The notes under the pieces: model-generated
The model's input: the letters and a program-made list of their open reading frames with translations, nothing else
Databases searched by the model: none
Told to the model about the DNA's origin: nothing
In this document: piece after piece, positions 42,562 through 51,724 of the stretch
Position numbering within the stretch: position 1 is the first letter of the stretch
Layout of the letters: each line of letters starts with the position of its first letter
NCBI RefSeq assembly: GCF_001465835.2
Contig: NZ_CP013661.2
Location: 186,001-250,000 of the forward strand
DNA from: Planococcus kocurii
GTDB taxonomy: Bacteria; Bacillota; Bacilli; Bacillales_A; Planococcaceae
Reading direction: 5' to 3'
DNA length: 64,000 nt
Position numbers and translations under genes: made by a program

Positions 42562-44739
42562 TTATTCGCCTTCTACAACAACTGAATCGCTATAAGGCTC
42601 TTTTATTACATTAGATGCTGCTTGCGCTTCTTTGTTTTTTAACTCAAAATACTTATCTGCTGCCGCACGGGCAATTTCGTTGTTTGCTTTTGGTACATTG
42701 TTTGGGTCTGTTGTAACGTACGGAATCACTACAGCGTAAGCAATTTCCGGATTTTCATAAGGTGCATAGCCAACATGTGCAATATTAATTGCGTATTCGC
42801 CATTCATTTCATGATCTTTTTCATGGAAATAAACTTCGGCTGTTCCGGTTTTTCCGGCAGCGCTATACGGTGCATCACTAAATTGAGCACGTGCCGATCC
42901 TGAACTTCCAATATACACATTACGCATACCGGTTTGAACCTGTTCTATTTCTTCTTGTGTGTTATTAATGCGGTTCAAGGTTTTTGGTTCGATAATCGTT
43001 TCAATCGGCCCCAGCTGTTCACCATCTCTAGAAGCTTCGCGTATTTCCTTAACAACGTGAGGTTCCATCCGGTAACCATCATTCGCAATTGTTGAAATGT
43101 ACTGCGCTAGCTGTAGCGGTGTGTACGTATCAAACTGACCAATTGCTAAATCGAGCAGTTTGGGACCAGGAGAAGTCCCACCCATATAGCCCGTTGCTTC
43201 ATTTGGCAGATCGATACCTGTTTTAACACCCAGTCCGAATTGCGCAAACGAATTACGCATTGTGGCGAAACTTTCCGGAGCTATATACAAACCGCGGTTG
43301 TATTGATACTCTGCTCCTGCAATTTTCAAGGCAATCTTAAACATGTATACGTTAGAAGAACGCTCGATGGCCATTAAATCACTAATTGGGATACGATTAA
43401 ATAATCGTGTGTTGAAAATAGAATTTTTTTGAGGCGTGCTGGCAAACTTCAAAGGCTCATCTATTTGAACTTCATTTAATTCGACTGCTCCCTCAGAATA
43501 ACCCGTCAGCAGTGTTGCCCCTTTTACCGTAGAACCCATTTCATGAGAGGCTGTAAATGTGCCGAAAGCATAGTCATAAACAGCTTGGTTGCCATTTTCA
43601 TCTTCACCTAAACGTTTCCCGACCATTGATAATACTTCTCCGGTCTGTGGATCCATCATAACTAAATACGCATCTTTGACCAATTTCGAGCTCGGCCCAG
43701 CTTTTAATTGCAACAATTTATTTTCAACTATTTTTTCAAGTTCACTTTGCAGCTCGCTGTCAATCGATAAAACCAGGTCTTTTCCAGCTTTCCCTTCATC
43801 CACAGGTAAGGTTTCGATAACACTGCCTTGACCATCTGTCACATTTTTGACGACTGATTTCTGACCTTGCAGTACCGCTTCATACTGCTGCTCTAAAAAG
43901 CTAGTGCCCACGCGATCATTGCGAGAGTAGTCGCGTGCCAAATAATAATCTAGTTTAGTGGCAGGTATTCCCGTTTCCGGAGTTGTCGTACTTCCCAAAA
44001 TCGTCAAATCACTTGATTTCACTCGTTTCCAGTCTGTTACGGTATTGACTCCTTTTAACTTAGGGTCAGTTAAACGCTCTGAAACACGTGCAAATTCTTC
44101 ATCTGTCACACCTTCATTTTTGATCATCTGAGGCGTCAGTGCGTACCCCGAAGTCATTTCACGGTAGATAGCCAATACTTCTAAGTCTTCTGCACTTAAA
44201 CTGGCTAACTCTTTATCAGTGATCTTCTCTCTAATCAATGCGTCAAGCGCCTGCTGCTTTTCTTTTTCTGGAATGTCTTGTGCTGCAATTGCCTCTTTTT
44301 CTTTATCCGTTACTTTTTTTGTCGCACTTTCGGTATTTAACTGTATATAGAAATCCTGCTTGTCCCGTAGCGTCACTTTGTTATCATCTTTTTCGATCAA
44401 CCTAGCTAATTCCCTTGCCACAATCATCATTTCTTCTCTCTTGGTCGTCTGCATTGCCGTATAGGTAATCGCATTAACCGGTGTATTTCCGACTTGAATC
44501 CGTCCTTCGCTATCAAAAATACGTCCTCTTGGAACACTTGTATTGACAGGAACTTCTTCAGTTCTTGCGATTGCACGCGCATAGTCTTCTCCTTTGACAA
44601 TTTGAAGAAATCCTAAACGCAGAATCAATATGGAAAACAATAAGAAGATGGTGAAGAACAGGACATTCATTCGAAAGGCTGTATTGGACTGCAATTTCAC
44701 TCTTGCAAGTGAAATCCGTCTTTTTTGAGGCGGTTTCAT
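42562..44739 (-). CDS. pbpA: Class B penicillin-binding protein (PbpA/PBP2-like transpeptidase)
   Basis: 725 residues. One N-terminal membrane anchor (MNVLFFTIFLLFSILILRLG, about 24-43) precedes a pedestal/dimerisation domain (to about 340) and a transpeptidase domain. The active-site motifs are STVK (in HEMGSTVKGATL), SSN (ERSSNVYMFK) and KTGTAE. It cross-links peptidoglycan, probably in lateral wall growth with RodA. The tail after 690 is unstructured. Position between sodA and pstS matches B. subtilis yqgF/pbpA. Confidence 0.94.
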   Translation of the reverse strand: MKPPQKRRISLARVKLQSNTAFRMNVLFFTIFLLFSILILRLGFLQIVKGEDYARAIARTEEVPVNTSVPRGRIFDSEGRIQVGNTPVNAITYTAMQTTKREEMMIVARELARLIEKDDNKVTLRDKQDFYIQLNTESATKKVTDKEKEAIAAQDIPEKEKQQALDALIREKITDKELASLSAEDLEVLAIYREMTSGYALTPQMIKNEGVTDEEFARVSERLTDPKLKGVNTVTDWKRVKSSDLTILGSTTTPETGIPATKLDYYLARDYSRNDRVGTSFLEQQYEAVLQGQKSVVKNVTDGQGSVIETLPVDEGKAGKDLVLSIDSELQSELEKIVENKLLQLKAGPSSKLVKDAYLVMMDPQTGEVLSMVGKRLGEDENGNQAVYDYAFGTFTASHEMGSTVKGATLLTGYSEGAVELNEVQIDEPLKFASTPQKNSIFNTRLFNRIPISDLMAIERSSNVYMFKIALKIAGAEYQYNRGLYIAPESFATMRNSFAQFGLGVKTGIDLPNEATGYMGGTSPGPKLLDLAIGQFDTYTPLQLAQYISTIANDGYRMEPHVVKEIREASRDGEQLGPIETIIEPKTLNRINNTQEEIEQVQTGMRNVYIGSSGSARAQFSDAPYSAAGKTGTAEVYFHEKDHEMNGEYAINIAHVGYAPYENPEIAYAVVIPYVTTDPNNVPKANNEIARAAADKYFELKNKEAQAASNVIKEPYSDSVVVEGE

Positions 44740-44792
44740 GAGCTATATGCTCCTTTCGCAAAAATATCCATTTACCAGTATATCATTACATC

Positions 44793-44832
44793 AAAAAAAC
44801 ACACACTTTTTCAGACGAAAAAGTGTGTGTAA
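44793..44832 (-). terminator. Terminator downstream of sodA
   Basis: ACACACACTTTTTC pairs with GAAAAAGTGTGTGT around a four-base loop, followed by TTTTTTT-A on the minus strand. Confidence 0.92.
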
Positions 44833-44849
44833 GGTTTCAATTATAATTT

Positions 44850-45458
44850 TTATTTTGCTGTTTCGTAACGAGTTGAAACTTCTTCCCAGTTTACTACATT
44901 CCAGAATGCGTTGATATAATCTGGGCGTTTGTTCTGGTATTTCAAGTAATAAGCATGCTCCCAAACATCAAGTCCAAGCAATGGCGTTTGACCGTCCATT
45001 ATTGGAGAGTCTTGGTTTGGTGTAGAAACCACTTCTAGTTCTCCGTTTGAAAGAACAAGCCAAGCCCAGCCAGAACCAAAACGAGTTTTACCAGCTGCTG
45101 CGAATTTTTCTTTAAATTCGTCAAAGCTACCAAATTTGCTATTGATCGCTTCGCCTAGCGAACCTGTAGGGTTGCCACCACCGTTTGGAGATAACAACTT
45201 CCAAAATAATGAGTGGTTCGCGTGTCCACCGCCGTTGTTGCGGACAGCTGTACGGATGGATTCAGGAACTGCATCTAAATCAGCGATTAGTTCTTCCACC
45301 GTTTTTGAAGCAAGATCTTCGTGGCCTTCAAGAGCCGCATTTACGTTTGTGATATAAGTATTGTGGTGTTTCGTATGGTGAATATTCATCGTTTCTTTGT
45401 CGATGTGTGGTTCAAGTGCGTCATACGCGTAAGGTAATTCTGGTAATTCATATGCCAT
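44850..45458 (-). CDS. sodA: Superoxide dismutase (Mn/Fe family)
   Basis: 202 residues, the usual length. Metal ligands come from the [14 protein letters not shown] helix, the [12 protein letters not shown] region, and [19 protein letters not shown] with Asp and His. The sequence is closest in style to Mn-type enzymes of Bacilli. It detoxifies superoxide in the cytosol. It is monocistronic: its own promoter candidate lies upstream and a strong terminator downstream. Confidence 0.97.
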   Translation of the reverse strand: MAYELPELPYAYDALEPHIDKETMNIHHTKHHNTYITNVNAALEGHEDLASKTVEELIADLDAVPESIRTAVRNNGGGHANHSLFWKLLSPNGGGNPTGSLGEAINSKFGSFDEFKEKFAAAGKTRFGSGWAWLVLSNGELEVVSTPNQDSPIMDGQTPLLGLDVWEHAYYLKYQNKRPDYINAFWNVVNWEEVSTRYETAK

Positions 45459-45496
45459 GATTAAATTCCTCCTTGAGTCTATTGGTCTACCTTCTT

Positions 45497-45525
45497 AGCG
45501 TATCAAAATTTCTAGAGCGTTACAA
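45497..45525 (-). promoter_or_regulatory. Candidate promoter of sodA
   Basis: On the minus strand TTGTAA (45520-45525) and TACGCT (45497-45502) are 17 bases apart, with an extended TGA before the -10. The -10 is weak, which the TG may offset. Confidence 0.45.
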
Positions 45526-45586
45526 ACATAATGCATATTTAATCCATTTATTCAGACCTTTGACTGAATCATATTGATTTGCTCAG

Positions 45587-46066
45587 TTAAATTGTAAAAA
45601 AGAAGATGACAATCATGACAATTTGGATAATGCCTTTAGTAAAGACCGACGTAATAAATCCGACTACTGAGCCAACTCCAGACATGAACGACTTTTTCAA
45701 AGTTGATTTATTGAATAAGATTTCCGCAATAATTGCTCCAAGAAAAGGCCCAATTAAAATACCCACAATCGGAATAATGAACGGACCAACAATTAAACCA
45801 ATCGTACTGCCCCAAAGTCCCGCTCTTGAGCCACCGAATTTTTTCACACCAAAGGCATTGGCAATGGCGTCCGCCCCAAATAATAAAATCACAAACAAAC
45901 TCTGAATCGCCCAAAACCACCAAGGTAAATCGCTGAAACTAAAAAACAAGCCGTACATAACAAAGCCCCCAAAGATAAACAGGACTGCGGGAATAATTGG
46001 ATAAACTAACCCAATAAAACCAATTACAAAACTTAATAGGATCACAATCCAGCCGATGATTTCCAT
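45587..46066 (-). CDS. yqgC: DUF456 family membrane protein (YqgC)
   Basis: 159 residues with about four membrane segments: IIGWIVILLSFVIGFIGLVY, a hydrophobic second segment (VLFIFGGFVMYGLFF), and two glycine-rich ones (GSTIGLIVGPFIIPIVGILI and SGVGSVVGFITSVFTKGIIQ). These glycine-zipper-like repeats are typical of DUF456. Function unknown. The gene sits directly upstream of sodA as in B. subtilis. Confidence 0.88.
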   Translation of the reverse strand: MEIIGWIVILLSFVIGFIGLVYPIIPAVLFIFGGFVMYGLFFSFSDLPWWFWAIQSLFVILLFGADAIANAFGVKKFGGSRAGLWGSTIGLIVGPFIIPIVGILIGPFLGAIIAEILFNKSTLKKSFMSGVGSVVGFITSVFTKGIIQIVMIVIFFFTI

Positions 46067-46087
46067 CCGTATTCCTCCCTATAATAA

Positions 46088-46150
46088 AAGCTCTCTTCCA
46101 TCGTGCCCTACATTTTTTAAAATGTAAAGCAAGAGGAAAAGAGCTTCTAT
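46088..46150 (-). terminator. Terminator downstream of the Na/Pi cotransporter gene
   Basis: AAGCTCTTTTCC on the minus strand pairs with GGAAGAGAGCTT, enclosing an inner ACATTTT/AAAATGT stem, followed by TTATTATA. Confidence 0.7.
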
Positions 46151-46186
46151 TAGTCAGCACTATGTGGGCACTTCCGCTTTTCTTCG

Positions 46187-47818
46187 TTAAGCGCGGTTGC
46201 CTAAAATGGCTTCTGCAATATTAACTGCATGGTCTCCGATTCGTTCAAGGTTGCTGACAATATCGACAAAGACAATTCCGGCTTGTGCTGTACATGTTCC
46301 TGCATTCAAACGCAAGATATGCTTCTTCCGGAATTTGCGTTCCATTTTATCGATCAAGTCTTCTTGTTCAGCTACTTCGCGAGCTAATTCATGGCTTGTT
46401 GTATTTAACGCCTCAAGCGCTTTTTGAACAGTGGCAATGGTTAACGTAAACATTTCGGTTAAATCTTCCATCGCGCTTTCTGTGATTTTTACTTTGTTGT
46501 TTTCCTGATAGTCAACCAATTCGATGATGTTTTCGAAATGATCCCCGATTCGTTCAATATCTCGAACCGTTTCCATCAGCATCGTGTGCCGTGTAGAATC
46601 AGCAGCTGAAATAGATTCTGCTGAAATCAACACTAAGTAATCTGTGATTTTAGCATCCAGATTATTAATGGCGTCTTCCAACTGATAACCCATTTCTGCG
46701 TTTTTCTTACTTTTCGTCATTAAGTATTTATATGTCTCCTGTAAACCTTGAACCGAATATTCACCCATACGTAAAATTTCTTCTTTTGCTTGTCCTAATG
46801 CAATAGAAGGAGATTGCTCGATAAAATGGATATCCAAGTGTTTTGGTTTAAATTCAATCAATACTTCTTCTCCTGGAATCGCTTTTGTAACGAGATAAGC
46901 CCAGGCACCTATTAATGGAAATTGAATAATCGTGTTTGCTACGTTAAATGAACCGTGTGCAAAAGCAATCTGCATCTTCGGCTCTAATGCTAGGATGCCA
47001 GAGATCCATTCTACATAAGCAGTAAACGGTATTAACAAAATCAAGAAAATGACCGATCCAACAATATTGAACAAAACATGGACTGCTGCTGCACGACGAG
47101 CTGCTATTGACGTACCCAGTGCTGCAAGAACAGCCGTAATCGTCGTTCCAATGTTATCACCGAATAGAACTGGTAGTGATGCAGCTAACGATAAAATGTT
47201 CTCATCATAAAGTCCTTGAAGAATCGCTACTGTCCCACTTGAACTCTGAACAATCAACGTGAAGACTGTTCCAACCACAACTCCAAGAATCGGGAATTCG
47301 CTCAAACTGACTGTTAAATCGATAAAAGCTGGTAATTCTCGTAGTGGCTTCATGCCGCCACTCATTAATTCCATACCGTAGAAAAGACCACCAAAACCGA
47401 AAATGACCTGTCCAATGTTCTGAATTTTATTTTTCTTGATGAAGAAAATCATCGCCGCTCCGATTGCCATAATCGGTAAAGCGTACTCTCCAACATCTAG
47501 GCCAATAATGAAGGCTGTGACAGTGGTACCAATATTTGCTCCCATAATGACACCAATCGCCTGTCTCAACGTCATAAATCCAGCACTTACTAATCCAACT
47601 ACAATTACAGTTGTACCAGAACTCGATTGAATCAGGATCGTAACGATAATTCCGACTAGAACACCCATGAATGGATTGGTTGTAAAACGATCCAAAATGT
47701 CACGAAGTTTATCGCCAGCTGCTTTTTGCAAAGCATCCCCCATAAACTTAATTGAAAATAAGAAAATTCCTAGTCCACCGAAAAAGGAAAAGAAGATTTC
47801 TTGCCAGTTCATTTCCAC
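46187..47818 (-). CDS. Na/Pi cotransporter family protein with PhoU-like C-terminus
   Basis: 543 residues. Two inverted Na/Pi repeats carry the QSSSGTTVIVVGLVSAG and QSSSGTVAILQGL motifs (about 63 and 190) within some eight to nine membrane segments (to about 320). A C-terminal cytosolic PhoU-like helical domain follows (about 350-543). It should import phosphate with sodium or control it; B. subtilis YqeW and staphylococcal NptA are relatives. It begins MEMNWQEIFFSFFGGLGIFL. It sits 3.8 kb from the pst operon, giving two phosphate routes in one region. Confidence 0.88.
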   Translation of the reverse strand: MEMNWQEIFFSFFGGLGIFLFSIKFMGDALQKAAGDKLRDILDRFTTNPFMGVLVGIIVTILIQSSSGTTVIVVGLVSAGFMTLRQAIGVIMGANIGTTVTAFIIGLDVGEYALPIMAIGAAMIFFIKKNKIQNIGQVIFGFGGLFYGMELMSGGMKPLRELPAFIDLTVSLSEFPILGVVVGTVFTLIVQSSSGTVAILQGLYDENILSLAASLPVLFGDNIGTTITAVLAALGTSIAARRAAAVHVLFNIVGSVIFLILLIPFTAYVEWISGILALEPKMQIAFAHGSFNVANTIIQFPLIGAWAYLVTKAIPGEEVLIEFKPKHLDIHFIEQSPSIALGQAKEEILRMGEYSVQGLQETYKYLMTKSKKNAEMGYQLEDAINNLDAKITDYLVLISAESISAADSTRHTMLMETVRDIERIGDHFENIIELVDYQENNKVKITESAMEDLTEMFTLTIATVQKALEALNTTSHELAREVAEQEDLIDKMERKFRKKHILRLNAGTCTAQAGIVFVDIVSNLERIGDHAVNIAEAILGNRA

Positions 47819-47871
47819 GATACTTATTCAACTCCTAAATTTCATATTCACACCTAACCTATTATGCGTAG

Positions 47872-47911
47872 TTTACTAATAATTTGTAAACACCTTTATG
47901 TAAAATTTACA
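47872..47911 (+). promoter_or_regulatory. Degenerate PhoP-box-like repeats between the Na/Pi and DUF1189 genes
   Basis: TTTACT, TTTGTA, TTTATG and TTTACA start 11, 12 and 11 bases apart on the + strand. The region is AT-rich, so chance is a real alternative. It could serve either divergent gene. Confidence 0.3.
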
Positions 47912-47985
47912 TTCCCGTAACAAAGCGACCTTTTTTCTTCCTTTCTACATGGTACGATTATTATATAAATGAAAGGAAGATGATT

Positions 47986-48510
47986 TTGAACCTATACCAA
48001 TTATTCAAAGCGAGCTTAATGGAACCAAAAAGGCAAGCTGCCGTCCGTATTATGACTATCGGGAAAATTATGCAGTTTATTTTCATCTTTATTGCTTTTT
48101 TAACAGTCATTGCTTTTATCGAATTGATTTCCAGTTTAGACGTTGCTACTAGTAACTTAGACGGACTTGTAGAGTTTGTTGAGGAAATTGAATGGCTGCT
48201 TTATCCATTTGCTGTCATCTCTTTGTTTGTCTCTACGACCATTTATCATTTCGTTAAAATTAGTTTGTTCGCATTGATTGCTTTAGTAATTTTAAATGCC
48301 AGAAAACGGCGCGGTGAATATCGCCATTTATGGCGCACTACAGCTCTTAGTGTCACAGTTCCGACATTACTAGCATTTGCCTTAAGTTTTTTAGACTTAG
48401 GATTTAGCGTTTCCCTGTTGACCAGCTTATTAACCGTCCTCTATTTGTATTTGGCTATCGGTTACTACCCCAAAAAACCGCCTATCCAAAAAGCGCAATC
48501 TAAGGCTTGA
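47986..48510 (+). CDS. DUF1189-type integral membrane protein
   Basis: 174 residues. Four or five membrane segments: FIFIFIAFLTVIAFIELISS, a middle pair around LLYPFAVISLFVSTTIYHFV and ISLFALIALVILNARKR, and two C-terminal ones ending LLTVLYLYLAIGYY. The N-terminal NLYQLFKASLMEPKRQAAVR pattern (short amphipathic start, then a polar loop) fits DUF1189, the family of B. subtilis YqgB at the same place; I am not certain of the name. TTG at 47986 is preferred because AAAGGA lies eight bases before it; the ATG at 47980 is too close. Function unknown. Confidence 0.7.
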   Translation: MNLYQLFKASLMEPKRQAAVRIMTIGKIMQFIFIFIAFLTVIAFIELISSLDVATSNLDGLVEFVEEIEWLLYPFAVISLFVSTTIYHFVKISLFALIALVILNARKRRGEYRHLWRTTALSVTVPTLLAFALSFLDLGFSVSLLTSLLTVLYLYLAIGYYPKKPPIQKAQSKA

Positions 48511-48545
48511 GTTTTTGTAAAGACCTTAATAACTAACCGTCTTTC

Positions 48546-48575
48546 TTGTCTTTTAGAGCGCTACACTGCTAAAAT
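48546..48575 (+). promoter_or_regulatory. Promoter of ispG
   Basis: TTGTCT at 48546-48551 and TAAAAT at 48570-48575, 18 bases apart, with an extended TGC before the -10. The leader to the ispG ATG is about 105 bases. Confidence 0.55.
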
Positions 48576-48685
48576 GGCTATAGGTAATAGAAGAGAGCCT
48601 GCAAATTTCGGTTAATCCATCATTTATAGGACAAAGACATGTGAGCCGCAAGAATAGGCCACCATTAAAAAGGAGAGATTTTTTC

Positions 48686-49813
48686 ATGAGCGAAATGACA
48701 CACCGTTCAAAAACACGCCCCGTAAAAGTCGGAGATTTAACGATCGGCGGTAGTAATGAATTATTCATACAAAGTATGGCAACGACTAAAACGCATGATG
48801 TGGAAGCAACAGTTGCAGAAATTCTGCGACTTGAAGAAGCAGGATGCCAAATCGTCCGCGTGGCATGTCCTGACGAACGTGCGGCTTACGCAATCGGTGC
48901 CATTAAAGAGCGCATTAACATTCCTTTAGTAGTAGATATTCATTTTGATTATAAATTGGCTTTGATTGCCATTGAACAAGGTGCAGACAAAATCCGCATC
49001 AACCCAGGGAACATCGGACGTCGCGAAAAAGTAGAAGCTGTTGTGAATGCCGCAAAAGCAAAAGGCATTCCAATTCGGATCGGTGTTAACGCAGGATCAC
49101 TAGAACGTAAAATTCTAGAGAAATACGGCTACCCAACGGCTGAAGGTATGGTCGAAAGTGCACTTCACCACATTAAAATTTTAGAAGACTTGGATTTCCA
49201 CGATATTATTGTTTCTTTAAAAGCTTCAGATGTTAGCTTAGCTGTTGAAGCATATGAACTTGCTTCAAAAGCGTTTGACTATCCATTGCACTTAGGAATT
49301 ACAGAATCAGGCACATTATTCTCAGGCACAGTGAAAAGTGCGGCGGGTCTTGGGGCATTATTTGCAAAAGGCATCGGTAACACCCTTCGCGTGTCGCTTA
49401 GTGCCGATCCTGTCGAGGAAGTTAAAGTAGCACGTGAAATGCTGAAAATCTTCGGTCTTTCTTCAAATGCTGCGACACTTATTTCTTGTCCGACATGCGG
49501 ACGCATTGAAATTGACTTGATCTCCATTGCAAACGAAGTGGAAGAATACATCTCTCATATTAAAGCACCCTTAAAAGTAGCTGTGTTGGGCTGTGCAGTT
49601 AACGGTCCTGGTGAAGCTCGTGAAGCCGACATTGGGATTGCTGGCGCTCGCGGAGAAGGCTTACTATTTATGCATGGTAAAACTGTCCGTAAAGTTCCTG
49701 AAGCCACGATGGTTGAAGAACTGAAAATCGAAATCGATAAATTAGCGGAAGCTTATTTCGAAAAACAAGCAGCTGAAAAAGCGCAAAAAGAATTAGAACA
49801 ACAACAAGTATAA
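48686..49813 (+). CDS. ispG: 4-hydroxy-3-methylbut-2-enyl-diphosphate synthase
   Basis: 375 residues. IspG converts MEcPP to HMBPP in the MEP pathway using a [4Fe-4S] cluster. The TIM-barrel N-terminal domain starts [18 protein letters not shown]. The cluster Cys are in LISCPTCGR near 271-274 and [17 protein letters not shown] near 306. AAAAGGAGAG stands before the ATG at 48686; a frame-open GTG at 48641 has no such site. The C-terminus is a Lys/Glu/Gln-rich tail. yqfW follows after 12 bases. Confidence 0.95.
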   Translation: MSEMTHRSKTRPVKVGDLTIGGSNELFIQSMATTKTHDVEATVAEILRLEEAGCQIVRVACPDERAAYAIGAIKERINIPLVVDIHFDYKLALIAIEQGADKIRINPGNIGRREKVEAVVNAAKAKGIPIRIGVNAGSLERKILEKYGYPTAEGMVESALHHIKILEDLDFHDIIVSLKASDVSLAVEAYELASKAFDYPLHLGITESGTLFSGTVKSAAGLGALFAKGIGNTLRVSLSADPVEEVKVAREMLKIFGLSSNAATLISCPTCGRIEIDLISIANEVEEYISHIKAPLKVAVLGCAVNGPGEAREADIGIAGARGEGLLFMHGKTVRKVPEATMVEELKIEIDKLAEAYFEKQAAEKAQKELEQQQV

Positions 49814-49825
49814 GGTTGTGAATAG

Positions 49826-50416
49826 ATGAGATACCGTTTTGGAATAGATATTGATGGAACCGTGACTTCTCCAACGTCATTACTTCCTCATATAAACGAA
49901 CAATTTAACAGTGCGCTGACGTTGGACGATATTAAAGAGTACGATTTGACTGCGGCTCTCCCCCATTTGACACAGGGTGAATTCTATTCCTGGTTCCGTA
50001 GTTCTGAGCCAAAAATCTATGCAGCTTCTCCTGTTTCTGAAAATGCCAAGCAGATTTTAAATGACTGGAAAGACCAATACGAACTGTATTATATTTCTGC
50101 TAGGGGCGATAATGTTCGCGACGTTACTGTTGATTGGTTTGCAGAGCACGCGATTGCTTACGATCACATTGAATTGATTGGTTCACATAAGAAAATCGAA
50201 ACTGCAAGACGCCATAATGTTCACTTGTTCTTCGAAGACAAACATGATAATGCTGTCGAAATCGCTGAAGAGCTAAGCATTCCTGTTTTGCTGTTTGATA
50301 CACCTTATAATCGTCAAGCGATTCCGAGCAATGTTATACGGGTTACTAACTGGCTCGAGGCAAATGAATGGGTCAAAAATGAATTCAGCACTCAAAAAGT
50401 CTTGAGTGGCAAATAA
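49826..50416 (+). CDS. yqfW: HAD-superfamily putative nucleotidase (YqfW)
   Basis: 196 residues. The HAD nucleophile motif FGIDIDGTVTSPTS begins at residue 5, with catalytic Asp residues 8 and 10. The second motif Ser/Thr is in YYISARGDN, and the later Lys/Asp region is GSHKKIETARRHNVHLFFEDKH. It resembles 5'(3')-deoxyribonucleotidase-like proteins; the substrate is unproven. It lies 12 bases after ispG, sharing its transcript, and converges on zur with a shared terminator. Confidence 0.85.
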   Translation: MRYRFGIDIDGTVTSPTSLLPHINEQFNSALTLDDIKEYDLTAALPHLTQGEFYSWFRSSEPKIYAASPVSENAKQILNDWKDQYELYYISARGDNVRDVTVDWFAEHAIAYDHIELIGSHKKIETARRHNVHLFFEDKHDNAVEIAEELSIPVLLFDTPYNRQAIPSNVIRVTNWLEANEWVKNEFSTQKVLSGK

Positions 50417-50430
50417 TTTGTTGAAACGAA

Positions 50431-50465
50431 TAAAAGCGAGAGTGGAAAATCCACTCTCGCTTTTA
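50431..50465. terminator. Bidirectional terminator between yqfW and zur
   Basis: AAAAGCGAGAGTGG pairs with CCACTCTCGCTTTT around AAAAT. The right arm reaches the zur stop codon, so it can end both convergent transcripts. Confidence 0.9.
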
Positions 50466-50873
50466 TTTACATTCCGGACATTTTCCGTATATTTCAAACT
50501 TATGATTGGCAATCTCATATGCCGGTAAAGCCGCTCCAACCAAATCCATTGGGCAGACTGGAATTTCTTTTATTTTTCCGCAATCCATGCAGATAAAATG
50601 ATGGTGGTGGTGATCGCTTTCACATTGCATGCGAAAATGGCGTTCACCCGATAGTTCTGTTTCTTCTAATATGCCAAGTGACACAAATGTCGCTAAATTG
50701 CGATATACCGTATCGTAACTCATGCTCGGATAGTCTTTTTGCATGACGTCTAGCAAATCTCGTGCCGTCAAATAACGTTCATCATTAGCAAACAATTCCA
50801 GAATCTGGTTACGCTTAGAAGTTTCTTTAAAGCCTTTTTCTTTAAGAACCTGCCATGCAGTCGTTAAGTTCAT
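50463..50873 (-). CDS. zur: Zinc uptake regulator Zur (Fur family)
   Basis: 136 residues. A winged-helix N-terminus (KRNQILELFANDERYLTARD and MSYDTVYRNLATFVSLGIL) precedes the metal-binding core SDHHHHHFICMDCGKIKEIP. Two CxxC pairs (CMDC, CPEC) form the structural zinc site. It represses zinc uptake genes when zinc is sufficient. It is the last gene of znuC-znuB-zur; its start overlaps znuB by four bases. The Zur-box upstream of znuC supports the Zur, not Fur or PerR, assignment. Confidence 0.92.
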   Translation of the reverse strand: MNLTTAWQVLKEKGFKETSKRNQILELFANDERYLTARDLLDVMQKDYPSMSYDTVYRNLATFVSLGILEETELSGERHFRMQCESDHHHHHFICMDCGKIKEIPVCPMDLVGAALPAYEIANHKFEIYGKCPECK

Positions 50874-51724
50874 GCAATCGCTCCTTTTTTATATAAAACC
50901 ATGATTTTTTTATAAGCAAGAACTAGTAGCAACAGGAAAATAGAAGTTACGACAATCGTGCCGCCTGGTGCCAAATCAAAATAAAAGGCTGTTACTAGAC
51001 CTGTGATGACTGAAATCTCCCCAAAAACGATAGATAGAATGATTGTCTGTTTAAAGCTTTTCGTTACACGCATTGCCGTAGCCACCGGAATCGTCATTAG
51101 AGATGAGACAAGTAAAATCCCGACAATACGCATAGATCCCGCAATGACCAATGCCGTAACAATCATAAACATAAAATGAATCCATTTTGCAGGTAACCCG
51201 GAAGCTCTAGCATATTCGTCATCGAAAGACAAAACAAATAATTCCTTAAAGAAAAGATAAATAAAGGCTAATACAACTAGTGCAACTCCTGCTACAATCA
51301 ACAAATCTTCTCTGCTAACTGCTGAAACTGAGCCAAATAAATAACCAAACAAATCATTTGAGAAACCTTGTGCTAACGAGATGAAGATGGCACCAAAGCC
51401 AATACCAGCCGATAAAATAATGGGAATTGCTAATTCTTCATAATGCTTATAGAGACTTCTCAAGCGTTCAATCAGTACCGAACCGGCGACTGAAGCTGCA
51501 ATACCGAGAAATAAAGGATTTAACAAGGCGAGTGAAGCGACACTTTGACTCAAATATAAGCTTCCTGCGATGCCAGCTAGTGTTACATGGCTTAAAGCGT
51601 CTGCAATGAGCGATAATCTACGGACAACAATAAAGACACCAAGAAGAGGTGCGATTACTCCGATAATTAATCCAGCCGCAAAGGCATTTTGTAAGAATTC
51701 GTAGGACAATATGGCTTCAATCAT
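50870..51724 (-). CDS. znuB: Zinc ABC transporter permease ZnuB
   Basis: 284 residues of the ABC-3 permease family with eight or so membrane segments. Family motifs are FVVRRLSLIADALSHVTLAG-like near residue 30 (here IVVRRLSLIADALSHVTL) and a conserved GILLVSSLMTIPVATAMRVT segment near 210. It imports zinc with ZnuC. The ATG at 51724 has CGGAGGAAG upstream and an ATGA overlap with znuC; a longer frame to 51775 lies inside znuC. No solute-binding protein gene (znuA) is in this cluster. Confidence 0.93.
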   Translation of the reverse strand: MIEAILSYEFLQNAFAAGLIIGVIAPLLGVFIVVRRLSLIADALSHVTLAGIAGSLYLSQSVASLALLNPLFLGIAASVAGSVLIERLRSLYKHYEELAIPIILSAGIGFGAIFISLAQGFSNDLFGYLFGSVSAVSREDLLIVAGVALVVLAFIYLFFKELFVLSFDDEYARASGLPAKWIHFMFMIVTALVIAGSMRIVGILLVSSLMTIPVATAMRVTKSFKQTIILSIVFGEISVITGLVTAFYFDLAPGGTIVVTSIFLLLLVLAYKKIMVLYKKGAIA

